A DNA stretch of 64,000 bases from Mycobacterium sp. 1164966.3 (lineage in GTDB: Bacteria; Actinomycetota; Actinomycetes; Mycobacteriales; Mycobacteriaceae): positions 54,244 through 118,243 of the forward strand of contig NZ_LZSG01000029.1 of assembly GCF_001665395.1 (NCBI RefSeq), written 5' to 3'. Made by a program: the position numbers and the translations under genes. The notes below the pieces were generated by a model. That model made no database searches and had not been told where the DNA came from. It saw nothing but the letters and a program-made list of their open reading frames with translations. Position 1 is the first letter of the stretch. Each line of letters starts with the position of its first letter. Positions 54,745-64,000 of this stretch are shown here, piece by piece.

Positions 54745-55557
54745 TCAGCGGCGGTCCCGCCACCGGCACAGCGCTTCTGCGGCGGTGAGGTCGTAATCCG
54801 GGCCGTTGCAGCCGGTGGTCAGCAGCGTCACGCCCAGTCCGGCAAGTCCCTCGGCGTTGGCGATCAGCGCCTCGGTGCCTTCACCGCGGGCGACGCCAGT
54901 GTCGTTCTCCACCCCGGCCGACCGTTCGATGGCGGCCGGGTCTCGTCCGACGGCCGCGCAGTGCTCGTCCAGCACGGCCGCGGCCGCCGGGTAGGTCTCC
55001 ACCGTGGTGAAGCCGTGCCAAATGTCTGCGTATTCGGCGACCAGGCGCAGCGTCTTGCGTGGGCCTTTGCCGCCGATCAGCACCGGGATCTCGCGTGTCG
55101 GCGGCGGGTTGAGTTTGGCGAGCCGCGACTTGATCCGGGGCAGCGCGGCCGCCAGGTCGTCGAGGCGGCTGCCGGCCGTGCCGAAGTCGTAGCCGTACTC
55201 GTCGTAGTCCTTGTCTTTCCAGCCCGATCCGATCCCCAGGATCAGGCGTCCGTCGGAGATGTGATCGACGGTGCGCGCCATGTCGGCCAGCAGTTCCGGG
55301 TTGCGGTAGGAGTTGCATGTCACCAACGCGCCGATCTCGATGCGCGACGTCTGCTCGGCCCAAGCCGCCAGCACGGTCCAGCATTCGAAGTGCGGACCGT
55401 CGGGGTCCCCGTAGAGCGGGAAGAAATGGTCCCAGGTGAACGCGATGTCGACGCCGAGGTCTTCGCAGCGGCGGACGGCGTCACGGATGTTGCGGTAGTG
55501 CGGGGCGTGCTGCGGTTGCAGTTGCACGCCGATACGAACGGGACGATCGGAAGTCAT
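54745..55557 (-). CDS. LLM-class, probably F420-dependent oxidoreductase (Rv0044c type)
   Basis: A 270-residue luciferase-like TIM-barrel protein (Rv0044c is 264 aa). It shows [84 protein letters not shown], all typical of mycobacterial F420-dependent family members. Substrate unknown. It lies 34 bp after the original end of the broken flavin oxidoreductase gene, so the two were probably one operon. Confidence 0.92.
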   Translation of the reverse strand: MTSDRPVRIGVQLQPQHAPHYRNIRDAVRRCEDLGVDIAFTWDHFFPLYGDPDGPHFECWTVLAAWAEQTSRIEIGALVTCNSYRNPELLADMARTVDHISDGRLILGIGSGWKDKDYDEYGYDFGTAGSRLDDLAAALPRIKSRLAKLNPPPTREIPVLIGGKGPRKTLRLVAEYADIWHGFTTVETYPAAAAVLDEHCAAVGRDPAAIERSAGVENDTGVARGEGTEALIANAEGLAGLGVTLLTTGCNGPDYDLTAAEALCRWRDRR

Positions 55558-55591
55558 GTCACCACCGTATGCCGCGGTTCGCCGCAGCGGT

Positions 55592-56786
55592 TCAACCCCT
55601 GGGCAGCGCGTGTGCGGATTCCCGGACCACGCAATGCGTTCCGCTGTACACGGTCGGCATGCACTTCATGCAGTGGACGCACAGGCCTTCGGCGGTCGCG
55701 TCGCGGAAAGTCGTTGACAAGATTCGGGTCTCGCAGCAGTGCGCGAGCCATGGCGACGAACTCGAAACCCTCGGCGATGGTGTTCTCGGCCGTATCGAGC
55801 CGGTTGATCCCGCCGAGCAGGATCAGCGGCATCGACAGCGCGGCCCGGAACTGGCGGGCAAGCGGCAGGAAGAAAGCCTCTTCGAAGGGGTAGGTTCGGA
55901 ACAATCGCCGCCCGATGACCCGCAGTCCCAGGCCGACGGCCCGCGGCTGCGAGGCGATGAACTCGTCGAGCGGGACGTCCCCGCGGAAGTAATACATCGG
56001 GTTTTGCAATGAGCTTCCGCCGGTGAGCTGCAATGCATCGAGGTGGCCGTCGGCTTCGAGAAGTCGAGCCGTGGGCAGGCTGTCGGTCAGCCAGAACCCG
56101 TGGCGTACGCCGTCGTCCATGTTGAACTTCGCGGTGACCGCGACCGATGTGCCGACGGCCTGCCGGACCCGTTCGGCGACCCGGCGGGCCAACTCGGCAC
56201 GGCGAACGGTGTCGCCGCCATAGCGGTCTTGCCGCTTGTTCAGCCCAGGGCTGAAGAACGAGCTGAGCAAATAACCATGCCCCATATGGATTTCGATCGC
56301 ATCGAAGCCGGCTTCAACCGCGCGGCGGGCAGCTGCAGCGAAGTCGTCGACGACCTCGTCGAGTTGTTCGGTGGTGGCGGCCCGCACCAATCCCATTGCG
56401 GGAGCGCTGAATCGAGTCGATGGCGCCAGCGTCGGGGTCCGATTCGAGATGGTGTTGGCGACCAGACCGGCGTGCCCGATCTACGCACAGACCAGGGCGC
56501 CGGCGGCGTGCACGGCGTCAGTCAACCGTCGCAGCTGCGCCGCCCGATCGCGGTCCAGTACGACTGTGTCGCGGTGGACGCGGCCGCCGGGAGAGATCGC
56601 ACAGTAGGCGACGGTCGTCATCGCCGCTCCGCCGCGGGCGACCTCGGTGTGGAAGTCGACGAGTGCCTCGGTGACCTGACCGCGCGGCATCACGCCCTCG
56701 AAGGTCGCGGCCTTGACGAACCGGTTCTTCAGGGTCAGGGGACCCAGCGGCATTGACGTGAAAGCTTGTTTCGATACCATTGGCAT
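55592..56786 (-). pseudogene. NADH:flavin oxidoreductase (old yellow enzyme type), two lesions
   Basis: The N-terminal part starts at 56786 (MPMVSKQAF, LKNRFVKAATFEG) and is normal up to HAAGALVCA, then meets TAG at 56481-56483. The next codons, still in the same frame, read IGHAGLV, so a CAG glutamine codon has become TAG. The frame then continues with good family sequence (AIEIHMGHGYLLSSFFSPGLN, MARALLRDPNLVND). Near 55707-55709 one extra A (T on the coding strand) shifts the frame; removing it restores a C-terminus with CVHCMKCMP and a TGA at 55592. Repaired length would be 397 residues. A TIM-barrel FMN enzyme is intended; as written it cannot be made intact. Confidence 0.85.
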
Positions 56787-56808
56787 CGAAATATATCACG
56801 GCGGTGAT
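56769..56808. promoter_or_regulatory. Two dyad elements in the divergent promoter region
   Basis: TTTCGAT (56769-56775) and ATCGAAA (56785-56791) form a 7-bp inverted repeat around the start codon of the broken oxidoreductase, and ATCAC/GTGAT (56795-56808, 4-bp spacer) follows directly. The whole divergent gap is only 43 bp. A TetR gene lies at the far end of the neighbouring epimerase locus and could be the regulator; this is inference. Confidence 0.4.
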
Positions 56809-56829
56809 TTCACCGAAGCGAGGAGGTTC

Positions 56830-57842
56830 ATGGTGCAGATTGCCGTCACCGGCGGAACCGGCTATCTGGGCGCGCACACGGTGCGCGCACTGCTGCAGGC
56901 CGGTCATCAGATCAGGCTTCTTGTGGCACCGAATGACCCCGCCACCGTCGTGGACAGGTTCCGAACGCTCGGCGAAGTGACCGTCGTCGCCGGGGACGTG
57001 AGGGCGGCCTCGATCATCGAGGAACTGCTGGGAGGCGCGGACGCGGTCTTGCACGCCGCCGGGATTGTCGGCACCGATGAACGCCGGGCGGCCGCGATGT
57101 GGGACATCAACGCCTATGCAACGGAGCTAATCCTGACCCGCGCGGTCGAGCTCGGGCTCGACCCGGTGGTGTCGGTGAGCAGCTACAGCGCGCTGTTCCC
57201 GCCGCCGAACGGAATCATCTCGCCGGATTCGCCCACCGCATCCGGTCGCAGCGCGTACGCCAAGACCAAGGGCTACGCCGACCGCGTGGCCCGCCGTTGC
57301 AGGACGCCGCCGCGCCGGTGGTGGTGACGTATCCGTCGAGTGTGGTGGGTCCAACCTTCGGCACGGCACCCGGTGTCACCGAGCGCGGTTGGGCGCCGAT
57401 CGTGCGCTGGGCGATCGCGCCCAGGGTACGCGGCGGCATGCAGATGATCGACGTGCGGGACGTCGCCGATGTCCATGTGCGCGTGATGGAATCGGGCCGC
57501 GGTCCCCGCCGATATGTCTGCGGTGGGCAGCTACTCACTTTCGGTGAGATGATCGACGCCCTCGAACAGGGCTTGGGCCGGCGAGTGCGACGAGTGCCGC
57601 TCTCGCCGAAAGCGTTGCGCGCCATGGGACGTCTGGCCGACGTCGCCGGTCGGTACGTCTCGCTGGCGGACGGACTCAGTTACGAGGCGGCCACCTTGCT
57701 GACTGCCGCCACCCCGACCGACGACAGCAAGACGCTGCGGGAACTCGGGATCACCTGGCGTTGCCCCAAAGAGGCGATCATCGAGTCATTGCGAGCGGGA
57801 CCCGAGAGCAGTCGTCAACAACTGCGCGATTCGCTTGCGTAG
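56830..57842 (+). pseudogene. NAD-dependent epimerase/dehydratase, single frameshift
   Basis: ATG 56830 follows a perfect AGGAGG. The first part is an extended SDR: VTGGTGYLGAHTVRALLQAG (NAD motif), HAAGI, SVSSYSALF, and SAYAKTKGYADRVARR with catalytic Tyr and Lys. At about 57296 the frame is lost (CGTTGCAG where CGTCTGCAG would give R-L-Q) and the original frame stops at 57327. The +1 frame continues with proper family sequence (VVVTYPSSVVGPTFG, MIDVRDVADVHVRVME, YVCGGQLLTFGEMIDALEQ) to TAG at 57842. One missing base explains it; repaired length is 337 residues. It is either a pseudogene or a sequencing or assembly error. Confidence 0.82.
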
Positions 57843-58382
57843 CGCATCGGAGTCATCCTCGACGGCGATCGTGGTCACGAACAACGCCGCACCGGCCGCC
57901 ATCGCCAGCGTGGCCCGGGCGTCGAGATCGGCCTGCTCTCGTTCGCCACGCGTCGTCGCATTCACGTCTTCGGCGAAAAGCTGCACGGCCGGCCCGCTGA
58001 ACTCGGACCACAGCGTCTTGCGCAGCTCGTCGTTCTCGCGCAGGGCAAGCAGCAGCCCCGGCACCGCCGCGCGCACGTCAGCCCTGCTGAAAAGCTCGTG
58101 ACTGCCCTGGACGACCCACTGGATCCATCCGGTCACGTCGGTGCCGGAAAACGGTGACAGATCCGGACTTTCACCCAAGATGGCGCGTAACACCAACTCC
58201 GCCTTGGACGCCCAGCGCCGGTTCAGGCTCGAGCGGCCCACCCCGGCCCGCGCCGCGACCAAGCGCACGCTTAGCTCGTCCCAGCCGACTTCCATCAGCA
58301 ATTCGCGCGTCGCCGACAACACCCGCTCATCGATGGTCGTATCACGCGGACGCCCGACAGACCTGCGGTCGTCATCGTTCAT
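57786..58382 (-). CDS. TetR-family transcriptional regulator
   Basis: A 198-residue regulator with an N-terminal TetR helix-turn-helix (RVLSATRELLMEVGWDELSV, VAARAGVGRSSLNRRWASKAELV) and an all-helical ligand domain. Its C-terminal 19 codons overlap the end of the epimerase gene on the opposite strand. It is convergent with that gene, and the dyad elements in the oxidoreductase/epimerase promoter are candidate targets. Ligand unknown. Confidence 0.9.
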   Translation of the reverse strand: MNDDDRRSVGRPRDTTIDERVLSATRELLMEVGWDELSVRLVAARAGVGRSSLNRRWASKAELVLRAILGESPDLSPFSGTDVTGWIQWVVQGSHELFSRADVRAAVPGLLLALRENDELRKTLWSEFSGPAVQLFAEDVNATTRGEREQADLDARATLAMAAGAALFVTTIAVEDDSDALRKRIAQLLTTALGSRSQ

Positions 58383-58394
58383 GTGACTGCCGGC

Positions 58395-59294
58395 TCAGCG
58401 CCCGTCAAGGATCCCGCGCAAGAGATCGATGAGCGCGCGCGGCTGGTCGCTTTGCACCGAGTGCCCGGAGTTCTCAACGATGTGCGCTGCCCGGAAATGC
58501 GTTGCACGACGGGCGAGTTCTTCCGCGTCCTGATCGCTGACGAACCCCGACGAGCCGCCGCGGATCAGGGTGACGGGCGCCGCCAAGGCATCGACGTCCT
58601 CCCACAGCGCGCCGAAGTCCGGGAATTTACGGATGGCGTCGTAGCGCCACGTCCAGTTGCCGTTGTCCAGTCGGCGGGAGTTGTGGAAGACGCCGCGGCG
58701 CAACGCCTTGACCTCGCGGTGCGGTGCGGCGGCGACGGTGAGGTCCAGCATGGCCTGGAAGCTGGGAAATTCTCGCTCGCCGTGCATCAGCGCCACCGTG
58801 CCCTGCTGCTCCTTGGTCAGCTCGGCATGCCGCTGCAACGCCGACGGGGTGACGTCGATCAGAACGAGTTCGTTGACCAGGTCGGGTGCTTGAGCGGCCA
58901 GCCGGATCGCCGTGAGCCCGCCCAGCGACATGCCCACGACGAGTTCGGCGTCCGGTGCGAGCTCGTGCAGTACGGGCTCCAGCGCGGCGGCGTTGTGCTG
59001 TGGGGAGTAGTCGCCGTCTTCCCGCCACGCCGAGTGGCCGTGGCCGGGAAGATCCACTGCCAGCGCGGGCTCACCGAGGCCGATGATCACGGTGTCCCAG
59101 GTGTGCGCGTTCTGCCCGCCGCCGTGCAGGAAGATGATCCGCGGGCGCTGACCCCACCGCAGTGCGCTGATGGTTCCCGTGTCGACCCGCTTGACTTCGG
59201 GCGGCGGCCCCGAAACGCCGGCCTGCTCTGCGTTCTCGGCCAACAGCGAGAACTCGGACAGTCCGGCCAGTTCGTCTTCGGAGATCTCGGTCAC
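58395..59294 (-). CDS. Alpha/beta hydrolase (Rv0045c type esterase)
   Basis: A 299-residue protein; Rv0045c is 298 aa. Alpha/beta-hydrolase features are IIFLHGGGQNAHTWD (oxyanion region), VDLPGHGHS, nucleophile elbow VVGMSLGGLTAI (Ser), and the catalytic His in VENSGHSVQSDQP. Rv0045c has esterase activity on short acyl esters. The start is not certain: I use GTG 59294 (TEISEDELAGLSEF follows), which matches the ortholog's length; the frame extends to 59369 without a clear ribosome site. Confidence 0.9.
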   Translation of the reverse strand: MTEISEDELAGLSEFSLLAENAEQAGVSGPPPEVKRVDTGTISALRWGQRPRIIFLHGGGQNAHTWDTVIIGLGEPALAVDLPGHGHSAWREDGDYSPQHNAAALEPVLHELAPDAELVVGMSLGGLTAIRLAAQAPDLVNELVLIDVTPSALQRHAELTKEQQGTVALMHGEREFPSFQAMLDLTVAAAPHREVKALRRGVFHNSRRLDNGNWTWRYDAIRKFPDFGALWEDVDALAAPVTLIRGGSSGFVSDQDAEELARRATHFRAAHIVENSGHSVQSDQPRALIDLLRGILDGR

Positions 59295-59384
59295 GTCAAT
59301 GACTCTACGATCTGCGCCCGAGTGTGACAGTGGCGTCACGCTCGGCAACCAACGTGACGCTGGCGTCACGCCCGGTGAACCGAA

Positions 59385-60497
59385 CTAGGCGTCGATGATG
59401 AACTCTTCGAGCTGGGCGCGCGCCACATCGTCGGGCAGCTGCTCGGGCGGGCTCTTCATCAGGTAGGCCGACGCCGGGATCACCGGGCCGCCGATCCCGC
59501 GGTCCTTGGCGATCTTGGCCGCGCGCACCGCGTCGATGATGACGCCGGCTGAGTTCGGCGAGTCCCACACCTCGAGCTTGTACTCCAGGTTCAGCGGCAC
59601 GTCGCCGAAGGCTCGGCCTTCCAGCCGCACGTAGGCCCACTTGCGGTCATCGAGCCAGCCGACGTGGTCCGACGGGCCGATGTGCACGTCCTTGGCATTG
59701 AACTCGCGCTGCACATTGGACGTGACGGCCTGGGTCTTGGAGATCTTCTTGGACTCCAGCCGCTCCCGCTCGAGCATGTTCAAGAAGTCCATGTTGCCGC
59801 CCACGTTGAGCTGCATGGTGCGGTCCAGTTGCACACCGCGGTCCTCGAACAGCTTGGCCATCACGCGGTGGGTGATGGTGGCACCGACCTGGCTCTTGAT
59901 GTCGTCACCGACGATCGGCACCCCGGCATCGGCGAACTTCTTGGCCCACACCGGGTCTGAGGCGATGAACACCGGCAGTGCGTTGACGAACGCCACCCCG
60001 GCGTCGATCGCGCACTGGGCGTAGAACTTGTCGGCCTCTTCGGAGCCCACCGGCAGGTAGGACACCAGCACGTCGACCTTGGCATCCTTGAGCACCTGGA
60101 CCACGTCGACGGGTTCGGCGTCGGACAGCTCGATGGTGTCGGCGTAGTACTTGCCGATGCCATCCAGCGTCGGGCCGCGCTGCACCAGCACATTTGTCGG
60201 CGCGACGTCGGCGATCTTGATGGTGTTGTTCTCGGAGGCGAAGATGGCGTCCGAAAGGTCGAAGCCGACCTTCTTGGCGTCCACGTCGAACGCCGCGACG
60301 AACTTGACGTCGCGGACGTGGTACTGGCCGAAGCGCACGTGCATGAGGCCGGGCACCGTCGACGTGTCGTCGGCGTTCTGGTAGTACTCGACGCCCTGGA
60401 CCAGCGAGGAGGCGCAGTTACCGACGCCGACAATCGCAACTCGTACGTCCGTCTGCGTCTGTCCTGCCTCCTGCCTCAAAGGCTGGTGCTCACTCAT
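59385..60497 (-). CDS. ino1: myo-Inositol-1-phosphate synthase
   Basis: A 370-residue NAD-dependent enzyme converting glucose 6-phosphate to 1D-myo-inositol 3-phosphate, the entry step for phosphatidylinositol, LAM and mycothiol. The N-terminal NAD motif is [15 protein letters not shown] and the family core includes [30 protein letters not shown] and [18 protein letters not shown] 60497 follows TTAGGAGA; a longer frame to 60626 is not needed. The M. tuberculosis protein (Rv0046c) is 367 aa. The PadR gene immediately upstream on the same strand may control it. Confidence 0.97.
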   Translation of the reverse strand: MSEHQPLRQEAGQTQTDVRVAIVGVGNCASSLVQGVEYYQNADDTSTVPGLMHVRFGQYHVRDVKFVAAFDVDAKKVGFDLSDAIFASENNTIKIADVAPTNVLVQRGPTLDGIGKYYADTIELSDAEPVDVVQVLKDAKVDVLVSYLPVGSEEADKFYAQCAIDAGVAFVNALPVFIASDPVWAKKFADAGVPIVGDDIKSQVGATITHRVMAKLFEDRGVQLDRTMQLNVGGNMDFLNMLERERLESKKISKTQAVTSNVQREFNAKDVHIGPSDHVGWLDDRKWAYVRLEGRAFGDVPLNLEYKLEVWDSPNSAGVIIDAVRAAKIAKDRGIGGPVIPASAYLMKSPPEQLPDDVARAQLEEFIIDA

Positions 60498-60565
60498 TTG
60501 GGCGTCTCCTAACTTCATAACCTGCTGTCTCGGTGTTGGGTTTGGCTGTGCGTTTGGTGCGGGGT

Positions 60566-61108
60566 CTACGTTTGCTCGGACAGGCCAGGCATGGCCCGCT
60601 CGGCGGCGATGAGCTCGTTGAGCCACTTGACTTCGCGTTCGCTGGACTCGAGCCCGAGTTGGTGCAACTGACGGGTGTAGCGGTCGAACGAGCTGCTGGC
60701 CCGGGCCACCGCTTCACGCAGACCTTCCCGGCGTTCTTCCACCTGACGGCGACGACCCTCCAGGATGCGCATCCGGGCCTCGGCGGGCGTCCGGTTGAAG
60801 AAGGCCAGGTGGACCCCGAAACCGTCATCGGTGTAGTTGTGCGGGCCGGTGTCGGCGACCAGCTCGGCGAACCTGCGGCGGCCTTCGTCGGTTAGCTGGT
60901 AGACCCGACGGGCGCGCCGGACCGGGGTTCCGGCCGGGGCGGCGTTCTCGGCGATCAGGCCGTCGGCCTGCATGCGCCGCAGGGCGGGATACAGCGAACC
61001 GTAGGAAAACGCGCGGAATGCACCGAGTAAACCGGTGAGTCGTTTGCGTAGCTCGTAGCCGTGCATTGGCGATTCGATCAGGAGGCCCAGGATGGCGAGT
61101 TCCAGCAT
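60566..61108 (-). CDS. PadR-family transcriptional regulator (Rv0047c type)
   Basis: A 180-residue PadR regulator, the same length as Rv0047c. The winged HTH is [20 protein letters not shown], then [20 protein letters not shown] and [17 protein letters not shown]; a C-terminal coiled-coil helix ([20 protein letters not shown]) serves dimerisation. ATG 61108 follows AGGAGG. It lies 68 bp upstream of ino1, same strand. Known work on the ortholog links it to ino1 control, to my recollection. Confidence 0.93.
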   Translation of the reverse strand: MLELAILGLLIESPMHGYELRKRLTGLLGAFRAFSYGSLYPALRRMQADGLIAENAAPAGTPVRRARRVYQLTDEGRRRFAELVADTGPHNYTDDGFGVHLAFFNRTPAEARMRILEGRRRQVEERREGLREAVARASSSFDRYTRQLHQLGLESSEREVKWLNELIAAERAMPGLSEQT

Positions 61109-61256
61109 CGAGTCACCTCCTCTGCTCGGCTGATTGCTTAACCTATTAGCGGCTCGACGCCTCGTGCCATCGTATCGTTCCGATATATTTGCGACAACAC
61201 CACCTGGTGTTGGTGCGCTATTCGTCACAGCCGCCGTTTCGGCAGCCGAACGGCCG

Positions 61257-62129
61257 TCAAGACGGCAAGCTGAGCCGCTTGATAGTACCGTCACCTGCGA
61301 AGTTGATGGAGCCGCCGCCGTAATCGCTGGACACGTACACCGACAGGTTCAACGCGTCGGGCTTAAGCGGATCCTTGGCGGGCTCGACGATCAGGTACAT
61401 GTTCTTGACGTCGGAGGGCTTGATGTGGAGAGTCTGCGGCGCGCCACGCATGATGCCGACGGTCTTGGTCACGTCGAACTTGCCGAGGTCGACGGGCATG
61501 TCCGGTTCGCCGCTGGTTTTCGCCGAACTGGTTGGGTCGCCCCAGCCGCCGCGGTAGTCGTAGGCCAGCTTGCGGCGATCGTCGGACGGGTCGGGCCGGT
61601 CGTACACGGCGTAGGTCGGGTAGATCACCATCCGATAGCCCATGGTGTCGCCGAACCGTTTGCGTGTTTGCTCAAGCAAGCCGGTGAGCCCACCGAACGA
61701 GTGCAATTGGGTGGGTGGCGTCAGCACTAGCGGCGCAATCCCGTCGGGCCTGGCGCCGGGGTCCCCGGCGGCGAAGTGCAACGGCGAGCCGGTGTTGCCG
61801 TACAGGCCCCAGCCGATCAGGACACCCAGCACTACCGATCCGACGACGGCGGCTGCCATGGCGCGCCATCGGGTCAACTTGAGCGGAAATTTGGTGTCGC
61901 GCAGTCGCGCGGGGGTGTTGCCCTGCAGATCCGACACCAGGACCTTCAAATCACCGAGAGTCACGGCGTTGGTGGCCTGCCTGACCCGTTCGCGGTGCTC
62001 TTCCCCAGAGAGCTCGCCGTCGGCCAGCGCGTTGTCGAGAAGCGTGCAGATTTCTTGGCGGTCGGTGTCCTTGGCGCGGGTCGCAGTTGTCAATCCTCCG
62101 CCGAGCGGTGCCCCGAGCCATTTCGCCAC
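61257..62129 (-). CDS. DUF1707-containing membrane protein (Rv0048c type)
   Basis: A 290-residue protein (Rv0048c is 289). The N-terminal ~70 residues form a DUF1707 domain (RAKDTDRQEICTLLDNALAD, GELSGEEHRERVRQATNA, TLGDLKVLVSDLQG). One transmembrane helix (about 91-112) precedes an extracytoplasmic domain of ~180 residues (FGDTMGYRMVIYPTYAVYDR, VYVSSDYGGGSINFAGDGTI). Function unknown. Confidence 0.88.
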   Translation of the reverse strand: MAKWLGAPLGGGLTTATRAKDTDRQEICTLLDNALADGELSGEEHRERVRQATNAVTLGDLKVLVSDLQGNTPARLRDTKFPLKLTRWRAMAAAVVGSVVLGVLIGWGLYGNTGSPLHFAAGDPGARPDGIAPLVLTPPTQLHSFGGLTGLLEQTRKRFGDTMGYRMVIYPTYAVYDRPDPSDDRRKLAYDYRGGWGDPTSSAKTSGEPDMPVDLGKFDVTKTVGIMRGAPQTLHIKPSDVKNMYLIVEPAKDPLKPDALNLSVYVSSDYGGGSINFAGDGTIKRLSLPS

Positions 62130-62252
62130 GCGTTGATCGTAGAAGTACTGCGCCAGTCGCGATCAGCAATACCGCCGCTCAGGCCGGCAACGGGGCGGAC
62201 AACCGCCTTGGTTGCCTAACGGGGCCGCGCCGGGCGACGTACTCTGGTCAGC

Positions 62253-62687
62253 GTGCGACTGCAGCGACAGGTGGTGGACTACACCCTTCGGCGGCGCTCA
62301 CTGCTGGCTGAGGTGTACTCGGGGCGTACCGGTGTCTCCGAGGTGTGCGACGCAAATCCGTATCTGCTGCGCGCGGCGAAGTTTCACGGGAAGCCGAGCC
62401 AGGTGATCTGCCCGATCTGCCGCAAAGAGCAGCTCACGTTGGTGTCGTGGGTGTTCGGCGATCAGCTCGGCGCGGTCTCGGGCTCGGCGCGCACCGCCGA
62501 AGAACTGGTCTTGCTGGCAACCCGGTTCTCCGAGTTCGCCGTCCACGTGGTGGAGGTATGCCGAACCTGCAGCTGGAATCATCTGGTCAAGTCATATGTG
62601 CTCGGCGCGGCACGCCCGGCACCGCCCCCGAGGGGGACGCGCGGCACGCGGACGGCGCGCAACGGCGCCCGCACGGCCAGTGAATAA
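62253..62687 (+). CDS. Small zinc-ribbon-like protein (DUF5318, Rv0049 type)
   Basis: A 144-residue protein starting GTG 62253. It has two CxxC pairs (ICPICRK and VCRTCSW) that likely bind one zinc ion, plus RLQRQVVDYTLRRRSLLAEV at the N-terminus. It is conserved in actinobacteria upstream of ponA. Its stop codon overlaps the start of ponA1, suggesting coupled translation. Function unknown. Confidence 0.88.
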   Translation: MRLQRQVVDYTLRRRSLLAEVYSGRTGVSEVCDANPYLLRAAKFHGKPSQVICPICRKEQLTLVSWVFGDQLGAVSGSARTAEELVLLATRFSEFAVHVVEVCRTCSWNHLVKSYVLGAARPAPPPRGTRGTRTARNGARTASE

Positions 62688-64000
62688 CGAAGGGCGCCAC
62701 GATCAGTCCAGTGACGACCCGAAGGGGTCACCGACTGAACGTGCAGGCAAGCACGCGAGTCCGGACGAGGCCGCGGGGCCTCGTCCGCGTGGTCAGCGCC
62801 GCGAGGTTCCCCCCGACGACCGGTTGACGTCGATCATCCCGCCCGTCCGCGGCGACCGCGCCCCCGGCCGGACGGACCCGATCGAGGAGGTCAAGGCCGC
62901 CCTGGATCGTCCTGCCCCGGAGAAGCGTCAGTTGTCGGCACCCACGCCGCGCGACGTCCCTGCGCCGCCCGAGCCACCTGCGCGACGTGACCCGATCGAT
63001 GAGGTCAAGGCCGCGCTGGACGCGTCCTCGCCCGGCCGGCAGCGACGGCCGGGACGGCGTCCGCCGGGCGGACCGCCACCCCCATCCGGTCCGCCGAGAG
63101 GATCCGGTGGGCGCGGCCGTGGGCGTGGTCCGAATATGCCTTGGCTGCAGCAGCTCAAGCAGCAGGTCAACTGGAAGTGGGTGCGACGTGCGCTCGTTCT
63201 GACCGCGGTGGTGGTTTTGCTGCTGCCGATCGTCACCTTCGCCATGGCCTACTTCATCGTCGACATCCCCAAGCCCGGTGACATCCGTACCAACCAGGTA
63301 TCGACGATACTGGCCAGCGACGGCTCCGAGATCGCGAAAATCATTCCGCCCGAAGGAAATCGGGTAGACGTCAACATCAGCCAAGTGCCGGTGCATGTGC
63401 GCCAGGCCGTGATCGCCGCCGAAGATCGTAATTTCTATACCAATCCCGGCTTCTCGTTCAGCGGGTTCGCACGGGCGGTGAACAACAACCTGTTCGGCAG
63501 CGGGGACCTGCAGGGCGGGTCGACGATCACCCAGCAGTACGTGAAGAACGCGCTGGTCGGTTCCGCGCAGCACGGGTGGAGCGGTCTGATGCGCAAGGCC
63601 AAGGAATTGGTGATCGCCACCAAGATGTCGGGGGAGTGGTCCAAAGACGATGTGCTGCAAGCGTATTTGAACATCATCTACTTCGGTCGCGGCGCGTACG
63701 GGATTTCCGCGGCTGCGAAGGCCTACTTCAACAAGCCCGTCGAGCAGCTCACCGTCTCCGAAGGGGCGTTGCTGGCGGCGCTGATCCGGCGGCCGTCCAC
63801 GCTTGATCCCGCCGTCGATCCCAAGGGTGCCGACGTGCGCTGGAACTGGGTCCTCGACGGCATGGTGGAAACCAAGGCTCTGTCGGCGAGCGACCGAGCG
63901 GCACAGGTGTTTCCGGCGACCGTGCCGCCGGATCAGGCCCGCGCGCAGTTCCAGACCACCGGCTCCAACGGGCTTATCGAGCGGCAGGTCACTCGGGAAT
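62680..64000 (+). CDS. ponA1: Bifunctional penicillin-binding protein PonA1, 3' end outside the window
   Basis: The first ~440 residues of a class A PBP. GTG 62680 overlaps the stop of the upstream gene by 8 bp. The cytosolic N-terminus is long, disordered and Pro/Arg-rich, with the motif DPIEEVKAALD and a second copy DPIDEVKAALD. A transmembrane helix (about 172-194) is followed by the glycosyltransferase domain with the catalytic Glu motif IAAEDRNFYTNPGFSFSG, GGSTITQQYVKNAL, RKAKELVIATKMSG and YLNIIYFGRGAYGI. The transpeptidase domain is cut off. It synthesises glycan at the growing pole in mycobacteria. Confidence 0.96.
   Translation, partial: MNNEGRHDQSSDDPKGSPTERAGKHASPDEAAGPRPRGQRREVPPDDRLTSIIPPVRGDRAPGRTDPIEEVKAALDRPAPEKRQLSAPTPRDVPAPPEPPARRDPIDEVKAALDASSPGRQRRPGRRPPGGPPPPSGPPRGSGGRGRGRGPNMPWLQQLKQQVNWKWVRRALVLTAVVVLLLPIVTFAMAYFIVDIPKPGDIRTNQVSTILASDGSEIAKIIPPEGNRVDVNISQVPVHVRQAVIAAEDRNFYTNPGFSFSGFARAVNNNLFGSGDLQGGSTITQQYVKNALVGSAQHGWSGLMRKAKELVIATKMSGEWSKDDVLQAYLNIIYFGRGAYGISAAAKAYFNKPVEQLTVSEGALLAALIRRPSTLDPAVDPKGADVRWNWVLDGMVETKALSASDRAAQVFPATVPPDQARAQFQTTGSNGLIERQVTRE

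Noticed and set aside
53860..55893. 677-codon forward frame across the GntR, LLM and oxidoreductase genes
   Set aside because: It spans three reverse-strand genes and the gaps between them, which a real protein would not do.

Overview
The window is chromosomal DNA of a high-GC actinobacterium, almost certainly a slow-growing Mycobacterium. It carries PE/PPE and ESX genes, WhiB5, Mtc28 and the PknA/PknB cell-division operon. From memory, gene order follows M. tuberculosis from cwsA (Rv0008c) to ponA1 (Rv0050), so the left edge should lie roughly 10 kb from oriC. Species cannot be named from the sequence alone. A LuxR/P450 pair, a Fic/Doc toxin pair, an ECF42 sigma locus and an ESX block are additions relative to M. 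tuberculosis as I remember it. Orthology statements (Rv numbers) come from recalled sequences and order, not from a search.

Region 1 (1-2749): 5'-truncated LuxR-type regulator followed by a cytochrome P450. Region 2 (2763-16584): growth and division core. It holds cwsA, ppiA, a small membrane protein, crgA, a DUF881 protein and trpG, then the reverse-strand operon fhaA-fhaB-pstP-rodA-pbpA-pknA-pknB, whose last five junctions are 4-bp start/stop overlaps, and tRNA-Leu(CAG). Region 3 (16585-24016): accessory block with a toxin-antitoxin pair, SnoaL protein, YCII/DGPF protein with an ECF42 sigma factor, ammonium channel, small acetyltransferase, pirin and acyl-CoA dehydrogenase.

Region 4 (24072-42217): whiB5 and an XRE regulator, then counterparts of Rv0024-Rv0030 (NlpC/P60 hydrolase, two related DUF4226-like proteins, an EspC-like protein, two small ESX-associated types). 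These run directly into eccB, a full three-ATPase eccC, PE and PPE genes of ESX-2 type, and two tandem PknH-like receptor kinases. There is no esx pair, eccD, eccE, mycP, eccA or recognisable espG here, so this is an orphan or satellite ESX module. In M. tuberculosis, as I recall, only the Rv0024-Rv0030 part survives, next to a transposase remnant (Rv0031). This is the most interesting part of the window.

Region 5 (42226-64000): a three-copy 54-bp palindromic repeat, then the Rv0036c-Rv0050 backbone: DinB-like protein, MFS transporter, YqgE, small membrane protein, Mtc28 (with an 11-G tract), leuS, SDR, MarR, a polar amino-acid ABC importer with binding protein and permease fused, GntR, F420-type oxidoreductase, TetR, alpha/beta hydrolase, ino1, PadR, a DUF1707-like protein, DUF5318-like protein and the 5' part of ponA1. 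Within it a divergent pair, an old-yellow-enzyme-type oxidoreductase and an NAD-dependent epimerase, is broken by one nonsense codon and two single-base frameshifts, so it is either a decaying locus or affected by assembly error.
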